Assembly (NCBI RefSeq): GCF_014283215.1
Contig: NZ_JACOMF010000006.1
Location: 124,001 to 188,000, forward strand
Source of the DNA: Siccirubricoccus deserti
GTDB lineage: Bacteria > Pseudomonadota > Alphaproteobacteria > Acetobacterales > Acetobacteraceae
Length of the DNA: 64,000 nucleotides
Direction: 5' to 3'
This document shows, piece by piece, positions 27,105-35,171 of the stretch. The notes under the pieces are model-generated. The model did not search any database and was not told where the DNA came from. It was given only the letters and a program-made list of their open reading frames with translations. Each line of letters opens with the position of its first letter. The first letter of the stretch is position 1. Both the position numbers and the translations under genes were made by a program.

Positions 27105-28463
27105 ATGCGCGAATTCCGCATGGTGTCGGTCAGCGGCATCCTGGGCTACGGCTATCCGGAGGCGTCGCTGGATGCGGCGGTGGCGCGTGGCATCGACATG
27201 ATCGGCTGCGACGGCGGCAGCAGCGACCCCGGCCCCTACTACCTCGGCAGCGGCAAGCCCTTTGTCTCGCTGCGGGCGATGAGGCGCGACCTGCGGCTGA
27301 TGCTGCGGGCCGCCATCCGCAGCAAGGTGCCGATGGTGGTCGGCACCGCCGGCGGCGCCGGCGGCGCGCCGCATCTGCAGCTGGTGGCGCAGATGGTCCG
27401 CGACATCGCGCGGGAGGAAGGGCTGCATTTCAACCTCGCCCTGATCCATGCCGAGCAGGACAAGGCGAAGATTGCCTCCCGCATCCGTGAAGGCCGCACC
27501 GCGCCGCTCGGCCGCATGGCCCCGCTGGACGAGGCGACGGTGCAGCGCGCCACCCGCATCGTCGGCATGTGCGGGCCGGAGCCCTACATGCGGGCGCTGG
27601 ACCAGGGCGCGCAGGTGGTGATCGGTGGCCGCAGCAGCGACCCGGCGCCCTTCGCCGCAAATGCCATGCGGGCGCAGCTTCCTCCGGGGCCGGCGTGGTA
27701 CGCCGGCAAGATGCTGGAATGCGGCGCCGCGCCCGCGCTGCCGAAGGGCCCGGATTGCCTGCATGTGATCGTGCGCGAGGATGGGGTGATCTGCGAGCCG
27801 ATGGGCGACCGCGCCTGCACCCCGATGTCGGTCGCCAATCATTCGCTGCACGAGAATGCCTCCCCGGTCCGCCATGTCGAACCGGGTGGGGTGCTCGACA
27901 CCAGCGACTGCCGCTTCGAGGCGGTCTCGCCCAAGGCGACGCTCGTCACCGGCATGCGCTGGACTCCAGCCGAGACCTATACGGTGAAGCTGGAGGCGGC
28001 GGAGATGCTGGGTCATCGTGCCATCACCATCTGCGGCACCCGCGACCCGGTGCTGATCGGCCAGCTCGACCATTTCCTCGACCTGGTGCGGGGGCTGGTG
28101 GCGGGGAAGGCGCGCGACCTCGACATCGCGCCGGAGGATTACCGGCTGACCATCCACAGCTACGGCGCCAATGGCGTGATGGCGGGGCGGGAGCCGGTGC
28201 GTGAGGTGCGTGGCCACGAGATCGGCTTCCTGGTCGATGTCATCGGCCGCGACGCCGACATCGCCGGCGCGGTCATCGCGCTCGCCCGCACCAGCATGCT
28301 GCACAGCGACTTCCCCGGCAGGCTGTGCAAGGAGGGCAACATGGCCTTCCCCTTCTCGCCGAGCGACCTGGCGGCGGGGGAGGTGTATCGCTTCAGCATG
28401 TCGCATGTCGTCATGCCCGACGATCCCTACGAGATGTTCCCGATCGAGCATGAGGTGGTGTGA
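27105..28463 (+). CDS. AtuA/DUF1446 family protein, copy 2
   Basis: A 452-residue AtuA-family protein. It shares with copy 1 the GCDGGSSDPGPYYLGSG segment near residues 28-44, VVGTAGGAGGAPHL near 75-88, GGRSSDPAPFAAN near 171-183 and the C-terminal DFPGRLCKEGNMAFPF. Sequence between these blocks is well diverged, so the two copies probably have different substrates. ATG 27105 follows GGGGAGGGCAGG. It heads a four-gene unit (AtuA, DUF4387, enoyl-CoA hydratase, Ldh_2 dehydrogenase). No membrane or secretion signal. Its biochemical activity is unknown. Confidence 0.88.
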   Translation: MREFRMVSVSGILGYGYPEASLDAAVARGIDMIGCDGGSSDPGPYYLGSGKPFVSLRAMRRDLRLMLRAAIRSKVPMVVGTAGGAGGAPHLQLVAQMVRDIAREEGLHFNLALIHAEQDKAKIASRIREGRTAPLGRMAPLDEATVQRATRIVGMCGPEPYMRALDQGAQVVIGGRSSDPAPFAANAMRAQLPPGPAWYAGKMLECGAAPALPKGPDCLHVIVREDGVICEPMGDRACTPMSVANHSLHENASPVRHVEPGGVLDTSDCRFEAVSPKATLVTGMRWTPAETYTVKLEAAEMLGHRAITICGTRDPVLIGQLDHFLDLVRGLVAGKARDLDIAPEDYRLTIHSYGANGVMAGREPVREVRGHEIGFLVDVIGRDADIAGAVIALARTSMLHSDFPGRLCKEGNMAFPFSPSDLAAGEVYRFSMSHVVMPDDPYEMFPIEHEVV

Positions 28464-28774
28464 TGGCGCTGATCCGCGACATCGCCAAGGTCTGCAAGAG
28501 CAAGAACGCCGGCCCCTTCGACCTCACCATCGACGTGGTGTTCGACGACGAGGCGATGTTCGACCGGGTGGCGGCGAGCGGCGTGCTCTGCCCGGCGCTG
28601 TTCGCTCGGCTCTACAACGTGGCCGAGGCGGATGTGCTGTTCACCCCCTACCGTGCCGGCCGCGCCTTCAAGGCGACGCTGCCACGGCTGGTGCCGGCCG
28701 GCGAGATCGGCGACACCGACGTCTATGGCGCGCAGCAGCACGCACCGCTGCTGGACGTCGACATCCCGCTGTGA
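28463..28774 (+). CDS. DUF4387 family protein, copy 2
   Basis: A 103-residue partner protein with VCKSKNAGPFDLTIDVVF near the N-terminus and DTDVYGAQQHAPLL near the C-terminus, both also in copy 1. ATG 28463 overlaps the AtuA stop (TGATG), and its own stop overlaps the GTG of the enoyl-CoA hydratase gene, so three proteins are translationally coupled. Gene order relative to AtuA is the reverse of that in copy 1. Probably the small subunit of an AtuA complex. Confidence 0.85.
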   Translation: MALIRDIAKVCKSKNAGPFDLTIDVVFDDEAMFDRVAASGVLCPALFARLYNVAEADVLFTPYRAGRAFKATLPRLVPAGEIGDTDVYGAQQHAPLLDVDIPL

Positions 28775-29508
28775 CCGCCGTGATCCTCAGCCGGGAAGGT
28801 GACGTCGCGACCCTCGGCCTGAATCGTCCGGCGCGCGGCAATGCGCTCGGGCCGGAGCTGGTGCAGGCGCTGGAGGAGGGTTTCGACGCCGCGCTGGCCG
28901 ATGGCGCCCGGCTGATCGTGCTGCGCGGCGAAGGCCGGCATTTCTGCACCGGCTTCGACCTGACCGACCTCGAGGCGCTGTCGGATGGCGACCTGCTGCT
29001 GCGCGTCGTGCGCATCGAGCAATTGCTCCAGCGCATCCATGCCGCGCCGGTGACGACCCTGGCCATCGCCACCGGCCGTACCTTCGGCGCCGGTGCCGAT
29101 CTCTTCGCCGCCTGCGACCATCGCATCGCCGTGGAGGGCGCCAGCTTCGCCTTCCCCGGCCCGGCCTTCGGCTTGGTGCTCGGCACCGCGCGGCTGGCGG
29201 CGCTGGTCGGGCGGGACCGGGCACGGGCGATCCTGCTCGCGGGGCAGGAGGTCACCGCCGAGGCGGCGCTGGCGGCTGGCCTCGCCACCGCGGTGCTGCC
29301 GCCGGCGGCGATCGCGGCCGAGCAGGCGCGCATCGCGGCCGCCGCGGCGCGGCTCGACCCGCCAACGGTGGCGGCGCTACATGCCCGGACGCGGCAGGCG
29401 GAGGACGATGCCGACCTCGCCGCGCTGGTCCGTTCGGCGGCGCGGCCGGGCCTCAGGCAACGCATTCTCGATTACCGCGCCGCGGTCGCGGCACGACGCA
29501 ACGCATAG
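28771..29508 (+). CDS. Enoyl-CoA hydratase/isomerase family protein
   Basis: A 245-residue crotonase-fold enzyme. The oxyanion-hole segments are ARGNALGPE near residue 20-28 and the FCTGFDLTDLE stretch near 59-69, followed by GRTFGAGADLFAACDHRIA near 97-115. The catalytic glutamates of classic hydratases are not obviously both kept: the usual Gly-Gly-Gly-x-E loop reads FGAGADLFAAC, so an isomerase or other crotonase reaction is equally possible. GTG 28771 overlaps the DUF4387 stop. Its presence suggests that the AtuA pathway runs on CoA thioesters. Confidence 0.85.
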   Translation: MTAVILSREGDVATLGLNRPARGNALGPELVQALEEGFDAALADGARLIVLRGEGRHFCTGFDLTDLEALSDGDLLLRVVRIEQLLQRIHAAPVTTLAIATGRTFGAGADLFAACDHRIAVEGASFAFPGPAFGLVLGTARLAALVGRDRARAILLAGQEVTAEAALAAGLATAVLPPAAIAAEQARIAAAAARLDPPTVAALHARTRQAEDDADLAALVRSAARPGLRQRILDYRAAVAARRNA

Positions 29509-29520
29509 GGGAGAGACACC

Positions 29521-30573
29521 ATGCCGAAGATCCAGGCGGAGAAGCTGCGGGAGATCGGCCGCGCCCTGCTGATCGCCAATGGCGTGCCGGATAGCGAGGC
29601 CGCCACCGTCGCCCGCCACGTCGTCAACGCCAACCTGGCCGGGCATGACAGCCACGGCGTCATCATGCTGCCGAATTACATCGAGCGGGTGCGGGTCGGC
29701 CACATCGTTCCCGGCGCGCCCTTCACCATCGTGCAGGAAAGCCCGACCACCACCGTGGTCGACGGCAATTGGGGCTTTGGCTACGTCACCAACGAAAAGG
29801 CGATGGCGCTGACCATTGAGAAGGCGGAGAAGAGCAACATCGCCGCCTGCACTGTTTTCCGCCAGGGCCATGTCGGGCGGCTGGCGAGCTATCCGCTGAT
29901 GGCGGCGAAGGCCGGCATGATCGGCATGGCCTGGGCCGATAGCGGCCGCTCCCCCAAGGGGGTCGCGCCCTATGGCGGGCGTGAGGCGCGGCTCGGCACC
30001 AACCCCTGGGCCATCGCCGTGCCCTCCGACCTCGAAGGGCCGATGTGCATGGATTTCGCCACCTCGGCGGTGGCGATGGGCAAGGTGAAGCTGGCTGAGG
30101 CCCGCGGGCAGGAAATCCCGCTCGGCTGGGTGGTGGACAAGGATGGCGAGCTGACCACCGATCCGGCGAAGATCAAGGGCGGCGCGCTGCTGCCGCTGGG
30201 CGGTCCCGGCGAGGGCTACAAGGGCACCGCCCTGGCGGCGATGGGCGAGATCTTCTGCGGCATCCTCACCGGCCTCGGCTTCGGCGTGGAGCCGAGCGGC
30301 CGCCACAATGACGGCTGCTTCCTGATCGCCATCAAGGTGGAGGCCTTCCGCCCGCTGCTGACCTTCCGCAAGGAAGTGGCCGATTTCGCCCACTACCTGA
30401 AGGACACGCCGCCCGCGAAGGGCAGCAAGGGCGTGCTCTATCCCGGCGAGGTCGAGCACATGGCGGAGAAGCAGCGCGCCGCCGAGGGCATCGAGATCGA
30501 GGACGCCACCTGGAAGAAGCTCGGCGCCCTGGCCAAGGAAGGCGGCATCGCCGACAAGCTCGGCTTCAGCTGA
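29521..30573 (+). CDS. Malate/L-lactate dehydrogenase family oxidoreductase (Ldh_2), second copy
   Basis: A 350-residue NAD(P)-dependent enzyme with the family motif GHDSHG at residues 41-46 and the RQGHVGRLASYPL segment near 118-130. It is paralogous to 3316-4401 but the two differ through most of their length. GGGGAGAG precedes the ATG, 12 bases after the hydratase stop, so it belongs to the AtuA operon. A 2-hydroxy acid or 2-keto acid is the expected substrate. Its last eight bases overlap the end of the opposite-strand gene. Confidence 0.88.
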   Translation: MPKIQAEKLREIGRALLIANGVPDSEAATVARHVVNANLAGHDSHGVIMLPNYIERVRVGHIVPGAPFTIVQESPTTTVVDGNWGFGYVTNEKAMALTIEKAEKSNIAACTVFRQGHVGRLASYPLMAAKAGMIGMAWADSGRSPKGVAPYGGREARLGTNPWAIAVPSDLEGPMCMDFATSAVAMGKVKLAEARGQEIPLGWVVDKDGELTTDPAKIKGGALLPLGGPGEGYKGTALAAMGEIFCGILTGLGFGVEPSGRHNDGCFLIAIKVEAFRPLLTFRKEVADFAHYLKDTPPAKGSKGVLYPGEVEHMAEKQRAAEGIEIEDATWKKLGALAKEGGIADKLGFS

Positions 30574-31627
30574 TCCGGTGCACCAGCCGGTGGATGAAGT
30601 CGAGCTTGGCGATCGCCGGTGGTGACAGCACGAAGGGGTAGAGGTCGGGCGTGCCCATGCAGCGGTTGAGGCTGTTCACCGCATAGGTCAGCGGCAGCCA
30701 GGCCTTCACCAGCTCCCCGGCACCGCGGGCGCGGTAGGGATCGATGTCGATGCGCGCGTCAAGGCCATCGGTCCTGGCGACGCGCGGCTGCACGCTGAGG
30801 CGGAAGGCGCTCGCCATCTCCAGCGTATCGACGATGTGGAGGTAATGCGCCCAGGTCTCCGCGAAATCCTCCCAGGGGTGGGCGGTGGCATAGGCGCTGA
30901 CATGCGCATTCTGCCAATCCGCCGGCGCGCCATTCATGTAATGCGCCTGCAGCGCGGCGGCGTAGCCCTGGGTGTCGTCACCGAACAACGCCCGGCATTC
31001 AGCGAGCCTGCCACCGTCGCGGACCAGCAGGTCCCAGAAATGATGCCCCGACTCATGGCGGAGATGCCCGAGCGGCGTGCGGTACGGCTCGCCCAGGGCG
31101 GTGCGGCGGCGCTCGCGCTCGGTGTCGTCCGCTTCGGCCAGGGCGATGGTGATGATGCCCTCCTCATGCCCGGTCATCACCTTGGGCGAGGTGTCGTCCG
31201 GCGGGTCGGCCAGCACGTCGAAGGCCAGGCCATGCGCCGGATCCTCGATACGGTTGGCGAGCGGCAGCTTGAGCTGCTGGAAGGCGTAGACCAGCTGGCG
31301 CTTGGCATCCTGGATGCGGCGCCAGGGCGGCAGGTTGTCCGGGATGGTCAGGTCGGGAATCATGCGGTTGTGCCGGCAGGCGGCGCAGAGCGCGTCGTTG
31401 GAACCTTCGGGGACCAGCCAGTTGCAGGCCTCGTAGCGCGCATTGTCGCAGAAGCGCCGCGTCTGCTCCGGCGCCGCCAGCGGGCGCCATTGCTCATCCG
31501 CCGCCGGCTCCAGCGCCGAAAGCTCGGACGCCTCGGGCATGAAGCCGAGCACGTGGCCGCAACGCTCGCAGCGGGTATTCTCGAAGTACAGCACCTGGTC
31601 GCAGGCCTGGCAGCGGAACAGCTTCAT
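30566..31627 (-). CDS. Putative zinc-binding metallopeptidase
   Basis: A 353-residue protein starting with a zinc-ribbon (CQACDQVLYF then CERCGHVLGF, residues 6-30), a second four-Cys set near 60-83 (CDNARYEACNW then CAACRHN), and a catalytic HESGHH (HExxH type) near residue 197-202. A downstream glutamate in WEDFAETWAHYLH would be the third zinc ligand. This is the order seen in the putative zinc-binding metallopeptidase family. No signal peptide, so cytoplasmic. Its substrate is unknown. It converges with the AtuA operon and diverges from the cyclase gene. Confidence 0.82.
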   Translation of the reverse strand: MKLFRCQACDQVLYFENTRCERCGHVLGFMPEASELSALEPAADEQWRPLAAPEQTRRFCDNARYEACNWLVPEGSNDALCAACRHNRMIPDLTIPDNLPPWRRIQDAKRQLVYAFQQLKLPLANRIEDPAHGLAFDVLADPPDDTSPKVMTGHEEGIITIALAEADDTERERRRTALGEPYRTPLGHLRHESGHHFWDLLVRDGGRLAECRALFGDDTQGYAAALQAHYMNGAPADWQNAHVSAYATAHPWEDFAETWAHYLHIVDTLEMASAFRLSVQPRVARTDGLDARIDIDPYRARGAGELVKAWLPLTYAVNSLNRCMGTPDLYPFVLSPPAIAKLDFIHRLVHRIS

Positions 31628-31982
31628 CGTCAGTGACCCTCGGGCGCGGGCAGGACGCGTGCGAACCCTGGGAGTTCCACGAGGGTTACGCTGCCGCTGC
31701 CGCCTGCTCAACTCAGTTGTAATGCCCCAGCCCATGCGCCTTGCGCCAGCGGATGCCACAGGCCGCGGACATCCTGCAGCACCGCTTCCAGCACGGTCGC
31801 GCGCCGTGCCAGGGCTGCCCAGGCCGCAGGCAGGCGAGACGCCGGCAAGACCGGGTGTTCATGGGGAGGGTCCCTTCGGTGGGTGCCGAAGGCAATGCAA
31901 CGAGGATGCCACCCTGCCGCGGCGGCTTGCCAGGGCCCGTGGTGCTTCCATACTCGCCGACGAGTCCAAACAGGAGACCGCC
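31628..31982. other. Divergent spacer between metallopeptidase and cyclase genes
   Basis: About 355 bases. A 49-codon leftward frame (about 31714-31863) is rich in Arg, Cys and Trp and shows no family features; it is probably chance. The spacer holds the candidate promoter listed separately. Confidence 0.4.
31927..31954 (+). promoter_or_regulatory. Candidate promoter for the cyclase operon
   Basis: TTGCCA at 31927-31932 and CATACT at 31949-31954 are separated by 16 bases and lie about 30 bases before the cyclase start. The match to a sigma-70-type promoter is moderate in a GC-rich background. Confidence 0.3.
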
Positions 31983-32675
31983 ATGCCGCTGATCGACCTG
32001 TCGCGCGACATCATTCACAAGATGCCGCGCCTGCCGAACCACCCGATGGTCATCCTGGCACCCTTCAGCACCCATTCGGAGAAGCGCGAGGTGGATGGCT
32101 ATGTCTTCTCCTCCGCGGTGATGTCGCTGAACATGGGCGATCATTCCGGCACCCATGTGGATGCGCCGGTGCATTTCGACGAGCGGCCGGGGGCCAAGGG
32201 CATCGACGAGATGCCGCTCGAGAATTTCTTCACCGAGGCGGTCTGCCTCGACCTCTCGCACAAGCCGCTGAAGAGCGACATCTCCATCGCCGATCTGGAG
32301 GCGGCGGAGAAGGCCGCGGGTATCGAGATCCGGCGGCGCGATACCGTGCTGCTGCACATGGACCACTACCGCCGCACCTGGGGCACCGAGGGCTACCTGA
32401 CCGACTTCCCCGGGCTGACCAAGGAAAGCGCCAGTTGGCTGGGGCAGAAGGGCATTACGATGTTCGGCGTCGAGGCGGTCAGCCCAGGCCGGCCCGGCCG
32501 CAGCAATTTCGAGGTGCACCATGTCTGCCGCGACATGGGCTTCACCCATATCGAGGGGCTGGTGAACCTCGATAAGCTGGTGGGGAAGGGGCGGTTCCGA
32601 TTCATCGGCTTTCCGCTGAAGATCAAGGGCGGCTCCGGCAGCCCGATCCGCGCGGTGGCCTGGATCGAGGATTAG
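31983..32675 (+). CDS. Cyclase family (kynurenine formamidase-like) metal-dependent hydrolase
   Basis: A 230-residue enzyme of the cyclase family, which includes arylformamidase and isatin hydrolase. The metal-binding HSGTHVDAPVHF motif is at about residues 55-66 and a second conserved VSPGRPG region near 168. ATG 31983 has AGGAG six bases upstream; longer upstream frames lack a site. Members hydrolyse cyclic or formyl amides. It precedes an acetamidase/formamidase-family gene and an SDR in the same direction, so the three probably act on one nitrogen-containing or lactone-type substrate. Confidence 0.85.
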   Translation: MPLIDLSRDIIHKMPRLPNHPMVILAPFSTHSEKREVDGYVFSSAVMSLNMGDHSGTHVDAPVHFDERPGAKGIDEMPLENFFTEAVCLDLSHKPLKSDISIADLEAAEKAAGIEIRRRDTVLLHMDHYRRTWGTEGYLTDFPGLTKESASWLGQKGITMFGVEAVSPGRPGRSNFEVHHVCRDMGFTHIEGLVNLDKLVGKGRFRFIGFPLKIKGGSGSPIRAVAWIED

Positions 32676-32728
32676 CCGGCGCGGGACTTGCTATGCCTGG
32701 CGGAGGCCACAGCAGCGGAGAGGCGCCA

Positions 32729-33715
32729 ATGAGCTGGATCGAGACCTCCTACATGGGCCGCAAGGGCGTCGCCCGCGGCCGGCGCGGTGCCACCCATGCG
32801 CTGACCGAGGCGCGCCAGGGACCCTACCACTACGTCTATGGCCCCTATGCGACGCCGGTGCTGCGCGTGCAGCCCGGCGATGTCATTGCCGCCGAGACAC
32901 ATGACGCCTTCGAGGGCAAGATCAGGACCGAGCAGGACAGCCCCTCGGCGCTGCTGAAGATGCCCTTCCTCAACCCGCAGAACGGCCCGATCGCGGTCGA
33001 GGGCGCGGAGAAGGGCGATGTGCTGGCGGTGCATATCCTCTCGATCCTGCCGCGCGGCCCGCAGCCGGCCGGCACCACCGCGCTGATCCCGGAATTCGGC
33101 GGGCTGGTGGCGACGCCGGCGACCGCGATGCTGAACAAGCCGCTGCCGGAGCGGGTTAAGAAGATGGTGGTGACGCCGGAGGGCGTGGTCTTCAGCGATC
33201 GTGTGACCCTGCCCTACGAGCCCTTCATCGGCACCCTCGGCGTCAGCCCGGAGATCGAGGCGGTGTCCTCGCTGCAGCCGGACTACTGGGGCGGCAACAT
33301 GGACCTGCCGGATGTGGCGCCCGGCGCGGTGGTGTATTTCCCGGTGCACCACAAGGACGCCTACCTCTACCTGGGCGATTGTCACGGCAGGCAGGGCGAT
33401 GGCGAGCTCTGTGGCGTGGCGGTGGAAATCCCGGCCGTTGCGACCATCCAGGTCGACCTCATCAAGGGGTGGCACATCCCTGGCGTGCGACTGGAGACGG
33501 AGGCGTTCATCATGTCCGTCGGCAGCGCCCGGCCGATGGAGGATGCCGCCCGCATGGCCTATCGCGACCTGATCCGCTGGATGGTCGACGACTATGGCTT
33601 CGAGGAGAGCGAGGCCTATTTCCTCTGCACCCAGGCAGGGAAGATGCGCGTCGGCAATATGGTGGACCCGAAATACACCCTCGGCGCCTCCATGCTGAAG
33701 ACCTGGCTGGCATAG
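32729..33715 (+). CDS. Acetamidase/formamidase family protein
   Basis: A 328-residue FmdA/AmdA-family hydrolase. It keeps the family order: VQPGDVIAAETHDAFEGKI near residue 46-64, a FLNPQNGPIAVEGAEKGDVL segment near 82-101, then PDVAPGAVVYFPVHHKDAYLYLGDCHGRQGDGELCG (about 192-227) with the histidine and aspartate expected around the active site. Formamidases release ammonia from formamide or short amides. The start is ATG 32729 with GGAGAGG upstream. It lies between the cyclase and an SDR, 14 bases before the latter. Confidence 0.85.
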   Translation: MSWIETSYMGRKGVARGRRGATHALTEARQGPYHYVYGPYATPVLRVQPGDVIAAETHDAFEGKIRTEQDSPSALLKMPFLNPQNGPIAVEGAEKGDVLAVHILSILPRGPQPAGTTALIPEFGGLVATPATAMLNKPLPERVKKMVVTPEGVVFSDRVTLPYEPFIGTLGVSPEIEAVSSLQPDYWGGNMDLPDVAPGAVVYFPVHHKDAYLYLGDCHGRQGDGELCGVAVEIPAVATIQVDLIKGWHIPGVRLETEAFIMSVGSARPMEDAARMAYRDLIRWMVDDYGFEESEAYFLCTQAGKMRVGNMVDPKYTLGASMLKTWLA

Positions 33716-33729
33716 GGGAGGAGACGCCA

Positions 33730-34491
33730 ATGGACCTCGGTCTGAAGGGCCTCCGGGCCATCGTCACCGGCGGCAGCAAGGGCATCGGCCGGCGCTGCGC
33801 CGAGCTCTTCGCCGATGAGGGCGCGCATGTCGCGCTCTGCGCCCGCAATGCGGCGGAGGTCACCGAAACAGTCGTGGCGCTGCAGGCCAGGGGCATCACC
33901 GCCTTCGGCCAGGCGGTGGATGTCGCCGACAGGGGCGCGCTGGAAGCCTGGGTCGCGGCCAGCGCCGCGGCGCTTGGTGGCATCGACATGGTCGTCGCCA
34001 ATGTCTCGGCGCTGGCGGTGCAGGATGACGAGGACGCCTGGCGCCGCGGCTTCGAGACCGATCTGATGCACAGCGTCCGCACCGTGAACGCGGCGATGCC
34101 CTTCCTGGAGGCGTCGAAGGCGGCGTCGATCACCCTCATCTCCTCGGTCTCGGGCCGTGAGATCGACTTCACCGGCCCGGCCTACGGCGCCTTCAAGGCG
34201 GCGCTGGTGCACTACGCCCAGGGGCTGGCCTTCCGGCTTGCCGGCAAGGGCATCCGCGCCAACACCGTCTCGCCGGGAAATACCTATTTCGAGGGCGGCA
34301 TCTGGCAGTGGATCGAGCAGAACAACCAGTCGCTCTTCGCCGAGGCGATGGCGCTGAACCCCACCGGCCGCATGGCGGCGCCGGAGGAGGTCGCGCGCGG
34401 CGTGGTGTTCCTCGCCAGCCCGGCGTCCTCCTTCACCACCGGCACCAATCTGGTGATCGATGGGGCGTTGACGCGGGGCGTGCAGCTTTAG
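33730..34491 (+). CDS. Short-chain dehydrogenase/reductase
   Basis: A 253-residue classical SDR. The NAD(P)-binding TGGSKGIGRR is at about 13-22, the active-site serine is in SSVSG near 140, and the Tyr-x3-Lys pair is YGAFK near 155-159. Strong GGGGAGGAG precedes the ATG. It is the third gene of the cyclase/formamidase unit. Substrate unknown; the C-terminal TGTNLVIDGAL is normal for the 3-oxoacyl reductase-like subgroup. A palindrome that may end the transcript follows 40 bases after the stop. Confidence 0.88.
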   Translation: MDLGLKGLRAIVTGGSKGIGRRCAELFADEGAHVALCARNAAEVTETVVALQARGITAFGQAVDVADRGALEAWVAASAAALGGIDMVVANVSALAVQDDEDAWRRGFETDLMHSVRTVNAAMPFLEASKAASITLISSVSGREIDFTGPAYGAFKAALVHYAQGLAFRLAGKGIRANTVSPGNTYFEGGIWQWIEQNNQSLFAEAMALNPTGRMAAPEEVARGVVFLASPASSFTTGTNLVIDGALTRGVQL

Positions 34492-34530
34492 GTGGGCGGG
34501 AAAGGGCGGCCGATCGCATCTTTTCCCATC

Positions 34531-34553
34531 ATGCGCGGGCTCGACCCGCGCAT
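34531..34553. terminator. Palindromic element ATGCGCGGG-CTCGA-CCCGCGCAT
   Basis: A perfect 9-bp stem with a 5-base loop follows the SDR gene, preceded by CTTTTCCC. Elements of the form GCGGGCTCGACCCGC recur in many alphaproteobacterial intergenic regions as dispersed palindromes and often mark transcript ends. Here it also borders the acyl-CoA ligase remnant. Confidence 0.5.
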
Positions 34554-34560
34554 CCGATTC

Positions 34561-34998
34561 TGCCGTGAACAGGCTCTTGGCCTCGACGGCCGGAATGTTC
34601 TCCCGCCGCGGATGATGTCCTTCGAACAGCCGGCGGGGCGGATGTAACCCTTGTCAACCATGCAGGCGAGGCCACCGGTGCCGACCAGCCTTCCGGGCCG
34701 GTCGAATCGAGCCCCGGCCGCGCCAGGTAGCCGGGGAAGTTGGAGCAGCCGCGGACCTGAAGCCGGCCCTGCGCGCCGTCGGGCAACACCCGGCTTGCCG
34801 GGTCGATGATGCGCAGTTCCACCCCCGGCGGGGAGCAGCCATCGGCGGAGGTGGTCTTCGCCTCGGCATTATCCGGCTGGGTGGTGGTGACGGTACCATT
34901 CTCCGACATGCCCCAGGCGGAGTTGGCGGCGGCACCGAGGGTCTGCCGCGCCATATCTCCTTGGTCACGAAGACATCCTGCAACACGGCCGTACCGCC
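34561..34998 (-). pseudogene. Decayed acyl-CoA ligase (AMP-forming), frameshifted
   Basis: Read leftward, pieces in three frames line up with the C-terminal half of a medium-chain or cyclohexanecarboxylate-CoA ligase. They are GGTAVLQDVF near 34998; NSAWGMSENGTVTTTQPD, then VELRIIDPASRVLPDGAQG and GCSNFPGYLARPGLDST in the middle; DKGYIRPAGCSKDIIRGG; and finally ENIPAVEAKSLF near 34580. The adenylate-forming motifs are recognisable but broken by several frameshifts, and the 5' half and true end are missing. It may be the lost activating enzyme of the neighbouring pathway. Confidence 0.65.
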
Positions 34999-35171
34999 CA
35001 GGACATGACTTGGCTGCGGTCCTCGGCCGGTTGTTGGCGCAAGACCGAAACGACATGGTGCATCCCCGATGGCCGACGCGTTTGCGATGTGCGGGAAAGG
35101 CGGCGATGGTGGCCGGGCCAGGCCCCGCGCAGGGGCCCGGCCAAGCGATGATCTCGAAGGGGGTGAAGCGG

